A program made the translations under genes and the position numbers. Under the pieces are notes generated by a model. The model did not search any database. It worked only from the letters and a program-made list of their open reading frames with translations, and was not told where the DNA came from. Of a stretch of 64,000 nucleotides of DNA, positions 47,254 through 56,681 are shown piece after piece (position 1 is the first letter of the stretch; every line of letters starts with the position of its first letter). Origin of the DNA: Streptomyces sp. NRRL S-37 (GTDB lineage Bacteria; Actinomycetota; Actinomycetes; Streptomycetales; Streptomycetaceae); contig NZ_JOIZ01000015.1 in NCBI RefSeq assembly GCF_000721605.1, positions 62,001 through 126,000 on the forward strand. Reading direction: 5' to 3'.

Positions 47254-47685
47254 ATGAGCACCATCGTCGAGTTCTTCATGGCGCCGGACGACGCGTCCGC
47301 CGCTCTGGCCCTGCGAACCGGCCCGGGACGTGCCGAGTCGCTCTCCTTCGGCAACTTCGATGCCGAAGAGGCCGTGGTCGAGTGGGAATGCCTTCTCGTG
47401 GGTGGCGGTTTCGAGGAACTCGTCGAAGCCGGCGAGCCGTGCGTCGTCGCCGGCCGGGACGATGCCGGGTGCGTCGTCCTCGCTGTCTCGCCCCGGCTGT
47501 CCGCCGCACTCGCCGACGCCGAGCGGTCCCGGTTGCGGGAGGTCGCCGTCGCGTGGGCCGCGCGGCGCGCCGAGGACGGCGAGGTGATCGGCACGGAGAT
47601 CGCCGAAGTGATCCTGGGAGATCTGGCCGCTCTCGCCGGCGACGCCCGGCGCCAGGGCCAGGAGGTCTACTGCTGGGTCGCCTAG
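47254..47685 (+). CDS. hypothetical protein, 143 aa
   Basis: A small acidic soluble protein beginning MSTIVEFFMAPDDASAALALR. The pattern resembles Streptomyces immunity- or DUF-type orphan proteins, with alternating beta and helix and an Ala/Glu-rich helical C-terminal half ending YCWVA. No catalytic motif is visible. It starts at ATG 47254 with no strong ribosome site. Isolated from neighbours. Function unknown. Confidence 0.65.
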   Translation: MSTIVEFFMAPDDASAALALRTGPGRAESLSFGNFDAEEAVVEWECLLVGGGFEELVEAGEPCVVAGRDDAGCVVLAVSPRLSAALADAERSRLREVAVAWAARRAEDGEVIGTEIAEVILGDLAALAGDARRQGQEVYCWVA

Positions 47686-48003
47686 GGCTTCGGGTTCGGC
47701 GCCGGATCGTGACGGACGTCGCGGTGGCGGTGCCGGGGAACCGAACCGGATGCGCGATCGGCGTGCCGGCCGGCTTTCCGGTCGTCCCCGGGTCTCCGAC
47801 CGGCTCGGACGGCCGTCCCGCTCAGAACGGTCTCCACCGCGAGTACCCGGTCGGGAGGCTCCGCGCGTTCCTTGGCGACGGCCACGAGGCACGCGGGTGC
47901 CTCACCGTCCGGCACCGCGCTCACGTATCCGGAACCGGCGGGTGACTTCGCGGTGGTGTCGCTCGTGGACGAGGACACCACCCGGCGGTCCGGGCGGCCG
48001 GGG
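47686..48003. other. intergenic, no supported gene
   Basis: This 318-base gap between convergent genes has open frames on both strands without ribosome sites or recognisable protein. I see nothing firm in it. Confidence 0.4.
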
Positions 48004-49425
48004 TCAGCCGCCGCGCCGGACCCGGGCCGCCTTGCGGGCCTCCGCGAGCTTGCGGGCCTCGCTGCTCTTGCGGGACGGCCTGCCACCGGAGCCGCCCTTC
48101 GCGTCCTTGGCGCTGCCCAGGCCGCGGAACGGGACGTTGTGGTTCTTGGGGCGCGCCACGGCCGGGCCGCCGTCGAGGGACTCTCCGGAGGGGGCCCTGG
48201 CGCCGGTGATCCGGCTCAGCTCCGCCTCGCCGGACCGCACCTTGGTGACCTCGGGAGCGACGCCGGCGTCCGCCATGACCTGGCTCGTCTCGCGGCGCTG
48301 TCCCGGCAGGACGAGCGTCACGACGGTGCCGGAGCGGCCGGCCCGCGCCGTGCGGCCCGCGCGGTGCAGATAGTCCTTCGGGTCGGTGGCCGGGTCGACG
48401 TTGACCACGAGGTCGAGGTCGTCGACGTGCAGTCCCCGTGCGGCGACGTTCGTCGCCACCAGCGCGGTGACCTGCCCGTTCCTGAACTGGGCGAGGGTCC
48501 GGGTGCGCTGCGGCTGGGACTTCCCGCTGTGCAGGGCGGCGGCGGACACGCCACTGGCCCGCAGATGTCGCGTGAGCTGGTCGACGCCGTGCCTGGTGTC
48601 CAGGAACAGCAGGACACGGCCGTCCCGGGCGGCGATCTCCGTGGTCACGGCGTACCGGTCCGGGCCGTGCACGACGAGGACGTGGTGCTCGATCGCGGAG
48701 AGCGCGCCGGACGAGGGGTCCACGGAGTGGACGGCGGGGTCACGCAGGTAGCGCCGCACCAGCTGGTCGACGTCACGGTCGAGGGTGGCGGAGAACAGCA
48801 TCCGCTGCCCGTCGGGACGCACCTGGTCCAGGATCCCGGTGACCTGTGGCAGGAACCCCATGTCACACATCTGGTCGGCCTCGTCCAGGACCACGATGCG
48901 CACGCGCCCCAGCCGGCAGCCCCCGCGTTCGACGAGGTCGTGCAGCCGGCCGGGTGTGGCGACGACGATCTCGGCGCCGTCCCGCAGCACGGCGGTCTGC
49001 CGTCCGACGGACACTCCGCCCACCACGGTCGCGAGCCGCAGTCGCAGCGCCTCGGCGTGCGGGGTGAGCGCCTCACCCACCTGCTGCGCCAGCTCCCTGG
49101 TGGGCACCAGAACGAGCGCCAGCGGCTCTTTCGGCCGCGCGCGCCGCCCTGCCGTCCGGGCGAGCATCCCCAGGCCGAAGGCGAGCGTCTTGCCGGATCC
49201 CGTACGGCCCCGGCCCAGGACGTCCCGTCCCGCGAGCGCGTTCGGCAGCGCGGCGGCCTGGATGGGGAAGGGCACGGTCACACCGTGCTCGTCGAGCACC
49301 CGCAGAACCTCGGCCGGCAGCCCCAGCCCCGCGAAGGACGTCACCGCGGGCAGCGCCGGAGCGGCCCCTGGCGCCTCGGGCACACGGTCCTGCCGCCAGG
49401 CGTCGGTACGTGCTGATTCGCTCAC
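48004..49425 (-). CDS. DEAD-box ATP-dependent RNA helicase
   Basis: This 473-residue helicase has the full motif set: Q-motif region (FAGLGLPAEVLRVL... PFPIQAAALP), motif I GRTGSGKT, Ia PTRELAQQ, Ib TPGRL, II DEAD, III SATLD, IV-V LFLDTR and ATNVAARGLHVDDLDLVVN, and VI HRAGRTARAG. The C-terminal tail is basic and Ser/Gly-rich (GGSGGRPSRKSSEARKLAEARK), typical of RNA-binding tails. It remodels RNA duplexes in ribosome assembly or cold response. GTG 49425 has GGAGGAAGG six bases upstream, and that site is sequestered in a leader hairpin. Confidence 0.95.
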   Translation of the reverse strand: MSESARTDAWRQDRVPEAPGAAPALPAVTSFAGLGLPAEVLRVLDEHGVTVPFPIQAAALPNALAGRDVLGRGRTGSGKTLAFGLGMLARTAGRRARPKEPLALVLVPTRELAQQVGEALTPHAEALRLRLATVVGGVSVGRQTAVLRDGAEIVVATPGRLHDLVERGGCRLGRVRIVVLDEADQMCDMGFLPQVTGILDQVRPDGQRMLFSATLDRDVDQLVRRYLRDPAVHSVDPSSGALSAIEHHVLVVHGPDRYAVTTEIAARDGRVLLFLDTRHGVDQLTRHLRASGVSAAALHSGKSQPQRTRTLAQFRNGQVTALVATNVAARGLHVDDLDLVVNVDPATDPKDYLHRAGRTARAGRSGTVVTLVLPGQRRETSQVMADAGVAPEVTKVRSGEAELSRITGARAPSGESLDGGPAVARPKNHNVPFRGLGSAKDAKGGSGGRPSRKSSEARKLAEARKAARVRRGG

Positions 49426-49431
49426 AGAAAG

Positions 49432-49461
49432 CCTTCCTCCGAGGGACCGTACCGAGGAAGG
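49432..49461 (-). promoter_or_regulatory. leader hairpin hiding the helicase ribosome-binding site
   Basis: In the helicase mRNA, CCTTCCTC (complement of 49454-49461) pairs perfectly with GAGGAAGG (complement of 49432-49439) around 14 bases. The second arm is the Shine-Dalgarno sequence itself, so folding would block translation until opened, for instance by temperature or by helicase action. Confidence 0.55.
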
Positions 49462-49845
49462 CCCGGCAGGGACGCGGTCACCGGCCAGGGACACCGGCAC
49501 AGCGACACCGCAAACAGCCAACGCTAGCACGGGGCACGCCGCGGGCCTCCCATGACCCCTCCGGCGCGCCGCGGGTCCGGCGGCCTCCGAGCCGCGCGGA
49601 ACTTCACGTCGGCCGTAGGCCGTGCCGCACACTCCCCGCCGACCACGCGCCGTCACGTCGGGGCCAGGTATCGCACGGGAGGAGCGAAAACGCGGCTGGA
49701 GCCGCCGGTCGGCCCGCATGGGTGAAGGGCGCGTCGTCGACACGGCCGGGAGCCGGCCCGGGATACGACGGGAACGTCGTTGACGAGGGCCAGGCCGGGT
49801 CGGCAGCCGTCGGCGCGGGCTCCGCCGTGAACCGGCCGTTCGCCG
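49462..49845. other. helicase leader and upstream region, no gene
   Basis: This stretch lies between the helicase start region and the 3' end of the SDR gene. A candidate -10, TAGCGT on the minus strand near 49520, may belong to the helicase promoter. No protein-coding frame is convincing. Confidence 0.4.
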
Positions 49846-50790
49846 TCACGCGCAGCGCACCCCGGCCAGTTCCTCGGACCGTTCCCAGATCCGACGGGCG
49901 TCGTCCGTGCCGCGCAGACGGCTGTAGAGCTTCTGCCGCGCGGGCGGGCCGCCCAGGTGGCCCGGGCCGCCGGGGCCGTAGAACGCTCCGCGTTCGGCGT
50001 GCGGCGACGTGGCCGCGTACAGGGCGGGCAGGGGTGCGGTGCGGATCGTGCCGAGGAGGACGCCCCGGGCGGACAGGGCGCGGATGACGCGTACGCCCAG
50101 GGTGTCCTTCCCGCGGCCCATCTCGGGGCGGGCGGCGAGCAGGTTCGTGGGGGCGACGCCCGGGTGGGACAGGTTGCTGGTGACGCCCCAGTCACCGGCC
50201 GCGCTGCGGCGGTCGAGTTCCAGGGCGAAGAGCCCGAGGGCGATCTTCGACTGGCTGTAGGCGCGCATGCCGCTGTAGGAGCGTTCCCAGTTGAGGTCGT
50301 CCCAGTTGATGGCGTTCCGGTTCGCCGCGAGGCTGATCTGCGAGGTCACGCGCGCCCGGCCGGCCCGCAGCAGGGGCAGCAGGTGGGCGACGAGGGCGAA
50401 GTGGCCGAGGTGGTTGGTGCCGAACTGCAGCTCGAATCCGTCCGTTGTCGTCCGGCGCTCGGGCGGTGTCATGACGCCGGCGTTGTTGACGAGCAGGTGG
50501 ATCGGGCGGTCCTCCGCCAGCAGGGTCCTGCCCAGCGCGGCCACGGAGGTGAGCGCGGACAGGTCCAGGGTGCGCGGTGACACGTCCGCGTCGGGGACCT
50601 GCGCACGGATCGCGGCGAGCGCCGCCTCGCCCTTGCGCGGGTTGCGGACCGGCAGGAGCACCTCCGCGCCGGCGGCCGCGAGCCGGGTGGCGATACCGAG
50701 TCCGATACCGTCGCTCGCTCCGGTGACGACCGCGCGCTTGCCGGACAGATCGGGGACGGTGATGTCGGTGTCGGTGTCGGTGCGTGGCAT
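49846..50790 (-). CDS. short-chain dehydrogenase/reductase (SDR)
   Basis: This 314-residue NAD(P)-dependent oxidoreductase has the Rossmann motif [24 protein letters not shown], the NNAG motif (LLVNNAGVM) and the catalytic dyad YSQSK (Tyr and Lys in [18 protein letters not shown]). It is of the retinol-dehydrogenase/protochlorophyllide-reductase-like subgroup. GAGGGAG precedes ATG 50790. It is divergent from an MmyB-type regulator, a pairing seen repeatedly in Streptomyces, and is its probable target. Confidence 0.92.
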   Translation of the reverse strand: MPRTDTDTDITVPDLSGKRAVVTGASDGIGLGIATRLAAAGAEVLLPVRNPRKGEAALAAIRAQVPDADVSPRTLDLSALTSVAALGRTLLAEDRPIHLLVNNAGVMTPPERRTTTDGFELQFGTNHLGHFALVAHLLPLLRAGRARVTSQISLAANRNAINWDDLNWERSYSGMRAYSQSKIALGLFALELDRRSAAGDWGVTSNLSHPGVAPTNLLAARPEMGRGKDTLGVRVIRALSARGVLLGTIRTAPLPALYAATSPHAERGAFYGPGGPGHLGGPPARQKLYSRLRGTDDARRIWERSEELAGVRCA

Positions 50791-51031
50791 GGGTTCGCTC
50801 CCTCGTGGTGTCGGTGCTTCCACCGTGACCGAATCCGCCGGCGCGGTGCAGGGCCTGCCGATCCCCTGATCGCGAGGCCGGGGATACGGCGGCCTTCCGC
50901 GGTTTTTGCGGGCCGGCGCCTGGTGACAGGCAGGCTGTGGCCGCCTTGGGCGGCGGAGAGGGGGATCGACGATCCGTGGCTGCGCCGCCGTGGCGGCGAT
51001 AGAAAGGGGAACGGCACGAAGGAGAGGACCC

Positions 51032-51874
51032 ATGGAGATCGATCGGGCCGGGCTGGCCGCCTTCCTCCGGCGTCGGCGGGAACTGCTGCAGCCCGAGGAC
51101 GTCGGACTCCCGCGGGGACAGCGCCGCAGGACCAGCGGCCTGCGCCGCGAGGAGGCCGCGGCGCTGTGCCACATGTCGACCGACTACTACGCGCGGCTGG
51201 AACGGGAACGCGGACCGCAGCCCTCGGAACAGATGATCGCCTCGATCGCGCAGGGCCTGCGCCTTTCCCTCGACGAGCGTGACCATCTGTTCCGTCTGGG
51301 CGGACACAACCCACCCGTCCGCGGCGCGGCCGGCGAGCACATCGGCCCCGGCCTGCTGCGCATCCTCGACCGTCTGGCCGACACCCCCGCCGAGATCGTC
51401 ACCGAACTCGGGGAGACCTTGCGCCAGACCCCGCTCGGTGTGGCCCTGACCGGCGACACCACCCGCTTCACCGGACCGGAACGCAGCATCGGCTACCGCT
51501 GGTTCACCCTCCCGGCCACCCGCGCGCTGTACGCACCGCAGGACCACGCCCTGCTCTCCCGCATGTTCACGTCCGGACTGCGCCGGATCGCCACACTGAG
51601 AGGCCCGGGCTCCCGCGCGGCCCGCTACGCCGAGCTCCTCCTGGGACGCAGCGAGGAGTTCCGGAGACTGTGGGACACGCACGAGGTGGGTGTCCGCCCC
51701 GGCCAGGTCAAACGCTTCCTCCACCCCGAGGTCGGGCTCCTGGAGCTGAACTGCCAGTCCCTCCTCGACCCCGACCAGTCGCACCACCTCCTCGTCTACA
51801 CCGCCGCCCCCGGCTCCGAGAGCCACGACAAGCTGCGCCTGCTCTCCGTCATCGGCACCCAGACCGTCGGCTGA
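51032..51874 (+). CDS. XRE-family regulator with MmyB-like ligand domain
   Basis: This 280-residue protein has an N-terminal helix-turn-helix ([39 protein letters not shown], with GLRREEVA-type signature). The C-terminal MmyB-like domain from about residue 110 ([44 protein letters not shown]) is of PAS-like fold and binds fatty acids in a studied relative. GGAGAGG precedes ATG 51032. The gene is divergent from the SDR across 241 bases. Confidence 0.92.
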   Translation: MEIDRAGLAAFLRRRRELLQPEDVGLPRGQRRRTSGLRREEAAALCHMSTDYYARLERERGPQPSEQMIASIAQGLRLSLDERDHLFRLGGHNPPVRGAAGEHIGPGLLRILDRLADTPAEIVTELGETLRQTPLGVALTGDTTRFTGPERSIGYRWFTLPATRALYAPQDHALLSRMFTSGLRRIATLRGPGSRAARYAELLLGRSEEFRRLWDTHEVGVRPGQVKRFLHPEVGLLELNCQSLLDPDQSHHLLVYTAAPGSESHDKLRLLSVIGTQTVG

Positions 51875-51957
51875 CCACGCCGCGGACGCGCACCCGCGTC
51901 CCGGCGCCGGCCGGCGGTTCCGGGGCGTTCCCGGGCCGGCCGCGGCCGGTCCGGTCG

Positions 51958-52926
51958 CTAGTGGGGGAAGGTGCGGGGCGGGCGGGTCACCGTGGATTCG
52001 CGGAACTCCGCGATCCGGGAGTGGACCTGGCGCATCAGGTAGGTGTCCTCGATGCGGTCCAGATAGAGGCACCGGGCAGCCAGGCCCGGCAGGTCGAAGG
52101 CGAAGCACAGGGACATCAGCGGGTTCACGAACAACTCGCTGCCCCGCGTGCGGTCGGTGAACCGGACGTCGCCGAACGAGCCGCGCACGGCTGCCGCGAT
52201 CGAGCCGTTCACGATGCTGGGGTGATCGGGGGTGTGGTGCTGGGCGTGCGCCACCGCGTCCAGGTACAGGGCGCCTTCGCGGGTGGCGCGGGGTATCGAG
52301 AACGCGCCGAGGTACGCGCCGTCGCGCTCCAGGGCGGCGATGTTCTCCAGGACCTGTACGTGGTTCACGCCGTGGTAGGCGTCCACGCCGAACCCGACGG
52401 ACACCACGATCCGGTCCGGTATGCCGTCCAGCGCGGCAAGCGCCGCCACGCTGGCCAGGTCCTCCTCCGGTGTGCCGAGACCGGCCTCGTCACCGCGCAA
52501 CAGGATGTCGGTGCCGCCGTCGACCAGCACCACGGCGTCGATGCCGTGCAGTTCGGTCAGTGCCCGGTAAGCGGCGCGCAGCGGGCGTACGCCGGTCTGC
52601 GGGAAGGCGTACACGGTGGGCGGGTAGCCGTGCCGGCGCAGCCACTGGGCGAGGGTCCGCTCCGGGAAGTAGCTCTGGTGCGGGGCGGAGTCGGGAGTGA
52701 TGACGGCGAGGTCGTCGGCGGCCCAGTCGTCGGCCGGAAGGCCGGCGAGTGCGCTGAAGGAGAGGTTCGCGAGGTGCACTTCCTTCCCTTGGTGCAGGAG
52801 GGAGAGGGCCACCGGCAGGCCGGAGTAGATGTCGAAACCGCCGCCCGCGCCCGCGACGAGGATCCGTTCGGAATCGGCGAGCCGGGCGAAGAGCGGGTTG
52901 GTGTGGAGGGACGTCACGACGATCAT
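51958..52926 (-). CDS. DUF1152-family protein
   Basis: This 322-residue cytosolic protein has the DUF1152 pattern: N-terminal ILVAGAGGGFDIYSGLPVAL, then VLVDGGTDILLRGDEAGLGTPEEDLASV and VGFGVDAYHGVNHVQVLENIAAL. Glycine-rich loops suggest a nucleotide-binding Rossmann-like fold. The biochemical role of the family is unknown. The start is taken at ATG 52926; a GTG six bases upstream is possible and the ribosome site is weak either way. It is divergent from a small orphan gene. Confidence 0.85.
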   Translation of the reverse strand: MIVVTSLHTNPLFARLADSERILVAGAGGGFDIYSGLPVALSLLHQGKEVHLANLSFSALAGLPADDWAADDLAVITPDSAPHQSYFPERTLAQWLRRHGYPPTVYAFPQTGVRPLRAAYRALTELHGIDAVVLVDGGTDILLRGDEAGLGTPEEDLASVAALAALDGIPDRIVVSVGFGVDAYHGVNHVQVLENIAALERDGAYLGAFSIPRATREGALYLDAVAHAQHHTPDHPSIVNGSIAAAVRGSFGDVRFTDRTRGSELFVNPLMSLCFAFDLPGLAARCLYLDRIEDTYLMRQVHSRIAEFRESTVTRPPRTFPH

Positions 52927-53008
52927 TGTCACCCGGCACCCCCGGGACACGGGGCGTCGCCTCAAATTCCGTGGCACCCCGTGTCCGGGCGTGCCACCAT
53001 GCCGTTCC

Positions 53009-53239
53009 ATGACGCCACGCGACCCGAAGGACGGGATACAGGAACTCCTCCACGAACTCTGTGTCGACCTCGGCTTCTGCCTTCCGCCCCACGAGCAGCA
53101 GCGTCTGCGGGAGGCACCGCCCGCCGACGCGGACAGCTTCACCGACGCCGTGTTCATCGCCGAGGGAATGAACCCCGATCGTCACACGCGACTGTGGCAC
53201 CAGGTACGGGAAAGAATCGACCGGCACCTGCACGGATGA
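53009..53239 (+). CDS. small hypothetical protein, 76 aa
   Basis: A 76-residue acidic/His-rich soluble protein beginning MTPRDPKDGIQELLHELCVD. It looks protein-like over its whole length, with helices LLHELCVDLGF and HTRLWHQVRERIDRHL, and has an actinobacterial codon pattern. I remember similar short Streptomyces proteins with no assigned function. The upstream ribosome site is weak. It is followed by a strong terminator at 53283. Confidence 0.6.
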   Translation: MTPRDPKDGIQELLHELCVDLGFCLPPHEQQRLREAPPADADSFTDAVFIAEGMNPDRHTRLWHQVRERIDRHLHG

Positions 53240-53282
53240 GGAAACCCTGAGGCAGGCGGACAGGCGGAGAGGGCTCCGTACG

Positions 53283-53311
53283 CCCCGCGCGGCCACGGAC
53301 GCCGCGCGGGG
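53283..53311. terminator. bidirectional hairpin terminator
   Basis: CCCCGCGCGGC pairs with GCCGCGCGGGG, 11 bp around 7 bases, between the small orphan gene and the convergent permease gene. Confidence 0.65.
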
Positions 53312-53319
53312 ACGTCCTG

Positions 53320-54672
53320 TCAGGGCGAGGCCGTGGCGGAGTCCTCGGAGTCGAGCCGGAGTTCGGGTGTGGGGCGGCGGAAGCCCTTGGTGATGACGGC
53401 GAGGTAGACGACACCGACGGCGAGCCAGAGCAGTCCCAGTTCGGTCGCGGTGGAGCCGAGCTGGGTGATCAGGTAGACGTCGACGGCCGCGCCGGCCAGC
53501 GGGAGGAGCACGAAACCGAACGGTGAGGGGCGGTTCCCGGAGCGCCATTGCCGTACGGCGTGGGCGATGACGCAGATGTTGACCAGGGTGAAGCCGAGGA
53601 ACGCGCCGAAGTTGATGAACGAGGTGGCGTCGGCCAGGGACAGGTTCATCGCGAGCAGCGCGACCGCGGCCACGATGAGGACGTTCGGCACCGGGGTGAG
53701 CAGCTTGGCGTGCAGGCGTCCGAAGACGGGGCGGGGAAGGACGTTGTCACGGCCCATGACGAACATCAGGCGGCTGGTACTGGCCTGGATGGCCACGCAG
53801 GAGGCGAAGCCGCCGAGCATGGTGACGGTGTTCGCGACGTCGGCGAAGCCCTGGCCGCCGACGAGCGTGAAGACGGCGTAGCCGGCCGAGGACTCGTCGG
53901 CGAAGGTGCCGCCGGGGTGGGCCCACTGCATCACGAAGGAGAGCGCCACGAAGATCACGCCTCCTGCCAGTACGGTGAGGACGATGCCGCGCGGGATGGT
54001 CCGCCGGGGGTCCCGCGCCTCCTCGCTGAGGGTGCTGACGGCGTCGAAGCCGAGGAAGGCGTAGGCGGCGACGGCCGCGGCCGCGGTGATCGCGGACATG
54101 CTGGTGGAACTGTTCCAGAGGGCGTGTCCGGCCGCCGCGGCCCCGCCGTGGCCGAAGCCGTGGCGGACGCAGAGCACGGCCAGGACCAGCAGGCAGCCGG
54201 TGACGGCGATCAGCAGCGTCTTGTTGACCTTGTCGGCGACCTTGAGGCCGATGACGTTGACGGCGGTGGCCGCCACGATGTTGATCACCAGCCAGAGCCA
54301 CTGCGGTACCGAGGGGTACTGCGCGTGCAGGTAGATCGACTGCACCAGGAAGGCCACCATGGGCAGGAACAGGTAGTCCAGGAGCATGGCCCAGCCGGCC
54401 AGGAAGCCGGACCGCGAGTCGAGCATGCGCCGCGCGTAGGTGTAGACGGACCCCGAGGACGGGATGATCCGGGCCATCCTGGCGTAGCTGAGGCCGGTCA
54501 GCAGCATCGCACCGGTCGCGACGAGGTACGCGGCGGGGGCGGCACCGTGGCTGGTCGCGGCGATGACGCCGAAGGTGGAGGTGACGACGGCCGGGGCCAT
54601 GTAGGCGAGGCCGAACAGGACGATGGACAGGAGACCGAGGTCGCCTCTCATCCGGGTGGGCTGACCGGTCAT
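53320..54672 (-). CDS. APC-family amino-acid/amine permease
   Basis: This 450-residue protein has about 12 membrane helices. APC features include IVLFGLAYMAPAVVTSTFGVIAATSHG in helix 1 and AFLGFDAVSTLSEEARDPRR after helix 6. Similarity is closest to the putrescine/ethanolamine-type uptake permeases. The start codon overlaps the stop of the nitrilase gene (ATGA, 54669-54672), so the two are coupled. It probably imports the amide or amine substrate, or a precursor, used by the nitrilase-type enzyme. The divergent TetR gene is the likely repressor. Confidence 0.9.
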   Translation of the reverse strand: MTGQPTRMRGDLGLLSIVLFGLAYMAPAVVTSTFGVIAATSHGAAPAAYLVATGAMLLTGLSYARMARIIPSSGSVYTYARRMLDSRSGFLAGWAMLLDYLFLPMVAFLVQSIYLHAQYPSVPQWLWLVINIVAATAVNVIGLKVADKVNKTLLIAVTGCLLVLAVLCVRHGFGHGGAAAAGHALWNSSTSMSAITAAAAVAAYAFLGFDAVSTLSEEARDPRRTIPRGIVLTVLAGGVIFVALSFVMQWAHPGGTFADESSAGYAVFTLVGGQGFADVANTVTMLGGFASCVAIQASTSRLMFVMGRDNVLPRPVFGRLHAKLLTPVPNVLIVAAVALLAMNLSLADATSFINFGAFLGFTLVNICVIAHAVRQWRSGNRPSPFGFVLLPLAGAAVDVYLITQLGSTATELGLLWLAVGVVYLAVITKGFRRPTPELRLDSEDSATASP

Positions 54673-55577
54673 GGTGTGCTCTCTCCGGGGGCGGGGGCGG
54701 AGCCGGGGCGGGTACGGCCGCTCCAGGCGGCGGGGTCGATACGGCCCTGGTAGAGGGGCAGGGCGAGCGGGCTGTCGTCGGGCCGGAACTGCTGCCAGGG
54801 ACGGTTCAGGGCCGCGGTGCCGAACTGCCGGATGTTACTCACCTCGTCGAGGTCGACGACATCGGTGAGGGACGTGTCGCCGTCGTCCGGAGCCTGCGAG
54901 CGGACGGTGCCGGAGGGGTCGACCAGCAGGCTGCGCCCGGTGCCCACGGGGGCCGCGCAGTTCACACTGGCGGTGAAGACCTGGTTGACGATGGAGTTGG
55001 CCCGGGCCAGGACGATCTCCTGGGCCCGGTCGCTGGTGCCGGTCTCGACGAAGTTGAGCACCAGTTCCGCCCCCATCCACGCGAGGTGGCGGGTCGTCTC
55101 GGGGAACCACGCGTCGTAGCAGATCGACAGGCCGATACGGCCGACGCCGGGCATGTCGAAGACGGTGAACCCGTCGCCGGGGACCGTGGTCTCGTAGGGC
55201 CGCCAGGGGAAGACCTTGCGGTAGGTGGCGACGCGCTCGCCGCGCGGGGAGTACACCACGGCGGTGTTGCGGATACGCCCGTCGTCACCGCGTTCGTAGA
55301 CGCTGCCCGGGGCCAGCCACACCCCGAGGTCGGCGGCGATCCGCGCGAGCGCGGTGTCACGGGGGCCGTCCAGCGGTTCGGCGGTGGCCTCCGGCAGGTC
55401 CGCGGGATCCAGCGGGGAGCCGCTCGGGGCGCCGCACAGGTGCAGCTCGGGATAGACGACCAGCGGCTGGGCGGGCAGGCCCCGCGTGCGCCGGGCGACA
55501 TCGGCGGCGAAGCCGTCCAGGTCGTCGGCGGGACGCCGGGCGGCCTGGGCCATCACAAGGGGAAGAGGACGCGACAT
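54669..55577 (-). CDS. carbon-nitrogen hydrolase (nitrilase superfamily)
   Basis: This 302-residue cytosolic amidase has the Glu-Lys-Cys triad: Glu44 in VVYPELHLCG, Lys in ATYRKVFPW (about 120) and Cys in GLSICYDAWFPE (about 154). It cleaves C-N bonds of amides or carbamoyl compounds rather than true nitriles in most relatives. It is the first gene of a two-gene operon with an APC permease, and an AT-rich operator lies before it. The pair looks like a catabolic uptake-and-hydrolysis unit for a small nitrogen compound. Confidence 0.9.
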   Translation of the reverse strand: MSRPLPLVMAQAARRPADDLDGFAADVARRTRGLPAQPLVVYPELHLCGAPSGSPLDPADLPEATAEPLDGPRDTALARIAADLGVWLAPGSVYERGDDGRIRNTAVVYSPRGERVATYRKVFPWRPYETTVPGDGFTVFDMPGVGRIGLSICYDAWFPETTRHLAWMGAELVLNFVETGTSDRAQEIVLARANSIVNQVFTASVNCAAPVGTGRSLLVDPSGTVRSQAPDDGDTSLTDVVDLDEVSNIRQFGTAALNRPWQQFRPDDSPLALPLYQGRIDPAAWSGRTRPGSAPAPGESTP

Positions 55578-55596
55578 GGAGCACCAGGTGTGTGAG

Positions 55597-55631
55597 CGGA
55601 TTAATTAAACGAAATTTAGTTAACGAATCCG
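55597..55631. promoter_or_regulatory. AT-rich TetR operator between nitrilase and tetR genes
   Basis: A 35-bp patch bounded by the inverted repeat CGGATT/AATCCG contains TTAATTAA and the repeated element TTAAACGAA / TTAACGAA. It is strikingly AT-rich for this genome and sits over the divergent promoters. Confidence 0.6.
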
Positions 55632-55688
55632 CCGGGGGTCAATGGGTGTGCTCCGGGAAAAGAGACCGCGTGTGCGAGCATGTGGACC

Positions 55689-56318
55689 ATGCCCCGACCG
55701 AGGAACCAGGCGGAACGGCGTGCCCAGCTGATCGACGCGGCCGCACGGGCCGTCATCAGCACGGGGGCGACCGCCCTCAAGCTGCGGGACGTGGCCGCGG
55801 AAGCGCAGGTCACTCCGGCCTCCGTGCTCTACTACTACTCCGACCTGCAGGAACTCTTCTCAGCGGTCTTCGAGCACGCTGCCGCGACCTACTTCGACAC
55901 CCGCAAAGAGGCGATCACGGCGGCCGAGGGACCGGTGGAACAGCTCCGGGCGTGCATCCACAGCGGAGTGCCGTGGCCGGGGGCCGGTGAGCGGAGCACC
56001 CGGCTGCTGTTCGAACTCTTCCCCGTCGCCCTGCGCAACGAGGCGGTCGGCCGGGCACACCAGGTCTTCGTCGACCAGCAGACCGACCTGTACCACCAGG
56101 TCCTCGCGCACGGCGAGGACGACGGACACTTCGCGCTCACCGCCGCCCCCCGCGCGCTGGGCAGGTCCTTCGTCGCCCTGGAGGACGGCTACGCCATGGA
56201 CCTGCTGATCGGCACCGCGACGGCGGCCGAGATCGAGACACGGCTCCTGGCCCACGCCCGCACGGTGACCGGCAACCCCGCCTTCGTCCGCCCCCCGGCC
56301 ACCCACCACACCCGCTGA
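55689..56318 (+). CDS. TetR-family transcriptional regulator
   Basis: This 209-residue regulator has helix-turn-helix RRAQLIDAAARAVISTGATALKLRDVAAEAQVT with recognition region PASVLYYYSDLQELF, and a TetR C-terminal domain of the BetI type. ATG 55689 is preferred; ATG 55680 adds three residues. It is divergent from the nitrilase-permease operon with an AT-rich palindromic region between, and should repress that operon until the imported substrate or a derivative is present. Confidence 0.9.
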   Translation: MPRPRNQAERRAQLIDAAARAVISTGATALKLRDVAAEAQVTPASVLYYYSDLQELFSAVFEHAAATYFDTRKEAITAAEGPVEQLRACIHSGVPWPGAGERSTRLLFELFPVALRNEAVGRAHQVFVDQQTDLYHQVLAHGEDDGHFALTAAPRALGRSFVALEDGYAMDLLIGTATAAEIETRLLAHARTVTGNPAFVRPPATHHTR

Positions 56319-56646
56319 CGGTGTCCCCTCTCCCGCACCCCCGCGGCGGCGACGCTCCCGCAGGCGTCCGCTCCCGTCCGTCAGGACGTCCGCGAGGAGG
56401 GGAGCCGACTGCCGCCCCGCCCACGGGACGTCTTCGACGACCGTACGCCGGCGGGGAGGACGGGAGCCCGCGTGCGCGGCGGAACGCACCTGCCGAGGTG
56501 CGGGGCCCTGGGACGGTATGACGGAGAACGCGCTGCGGCAGAGGTACCGGTGACGGCTCCGGGCGAGAGGGCGGAGCAACGGCCCACCGGTCGCCCCGGC
56601 TTCCCTGTGCCCGTACGAGGACATCGGCGGGTCAGGAGGTGAGACC
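56319..56646. other. intergenic, no supported gene
   Basis: This GC-rich 328-base gap lies between convergent genes. Open frames exist on both strands but lack ribosome sites and protein-like features. Only the terminator beginning at 56647 is recognisable. Confidence 0.4.
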
Positions 56647-56673
56647 CGCCCGGCCGTTCCCACCGGCCGGGCG
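56647..56673. terminator. hairpin terminator of the lipoprotein gene
   Basis: CGCCCGGCCG pairs with CGGCCGGGCG, 10 bp around 7 bases, nine bases beyond the lipoprotein stop codon. Confidence 0.6.
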
Positions 56674-56681
56674 TCCGCGGC

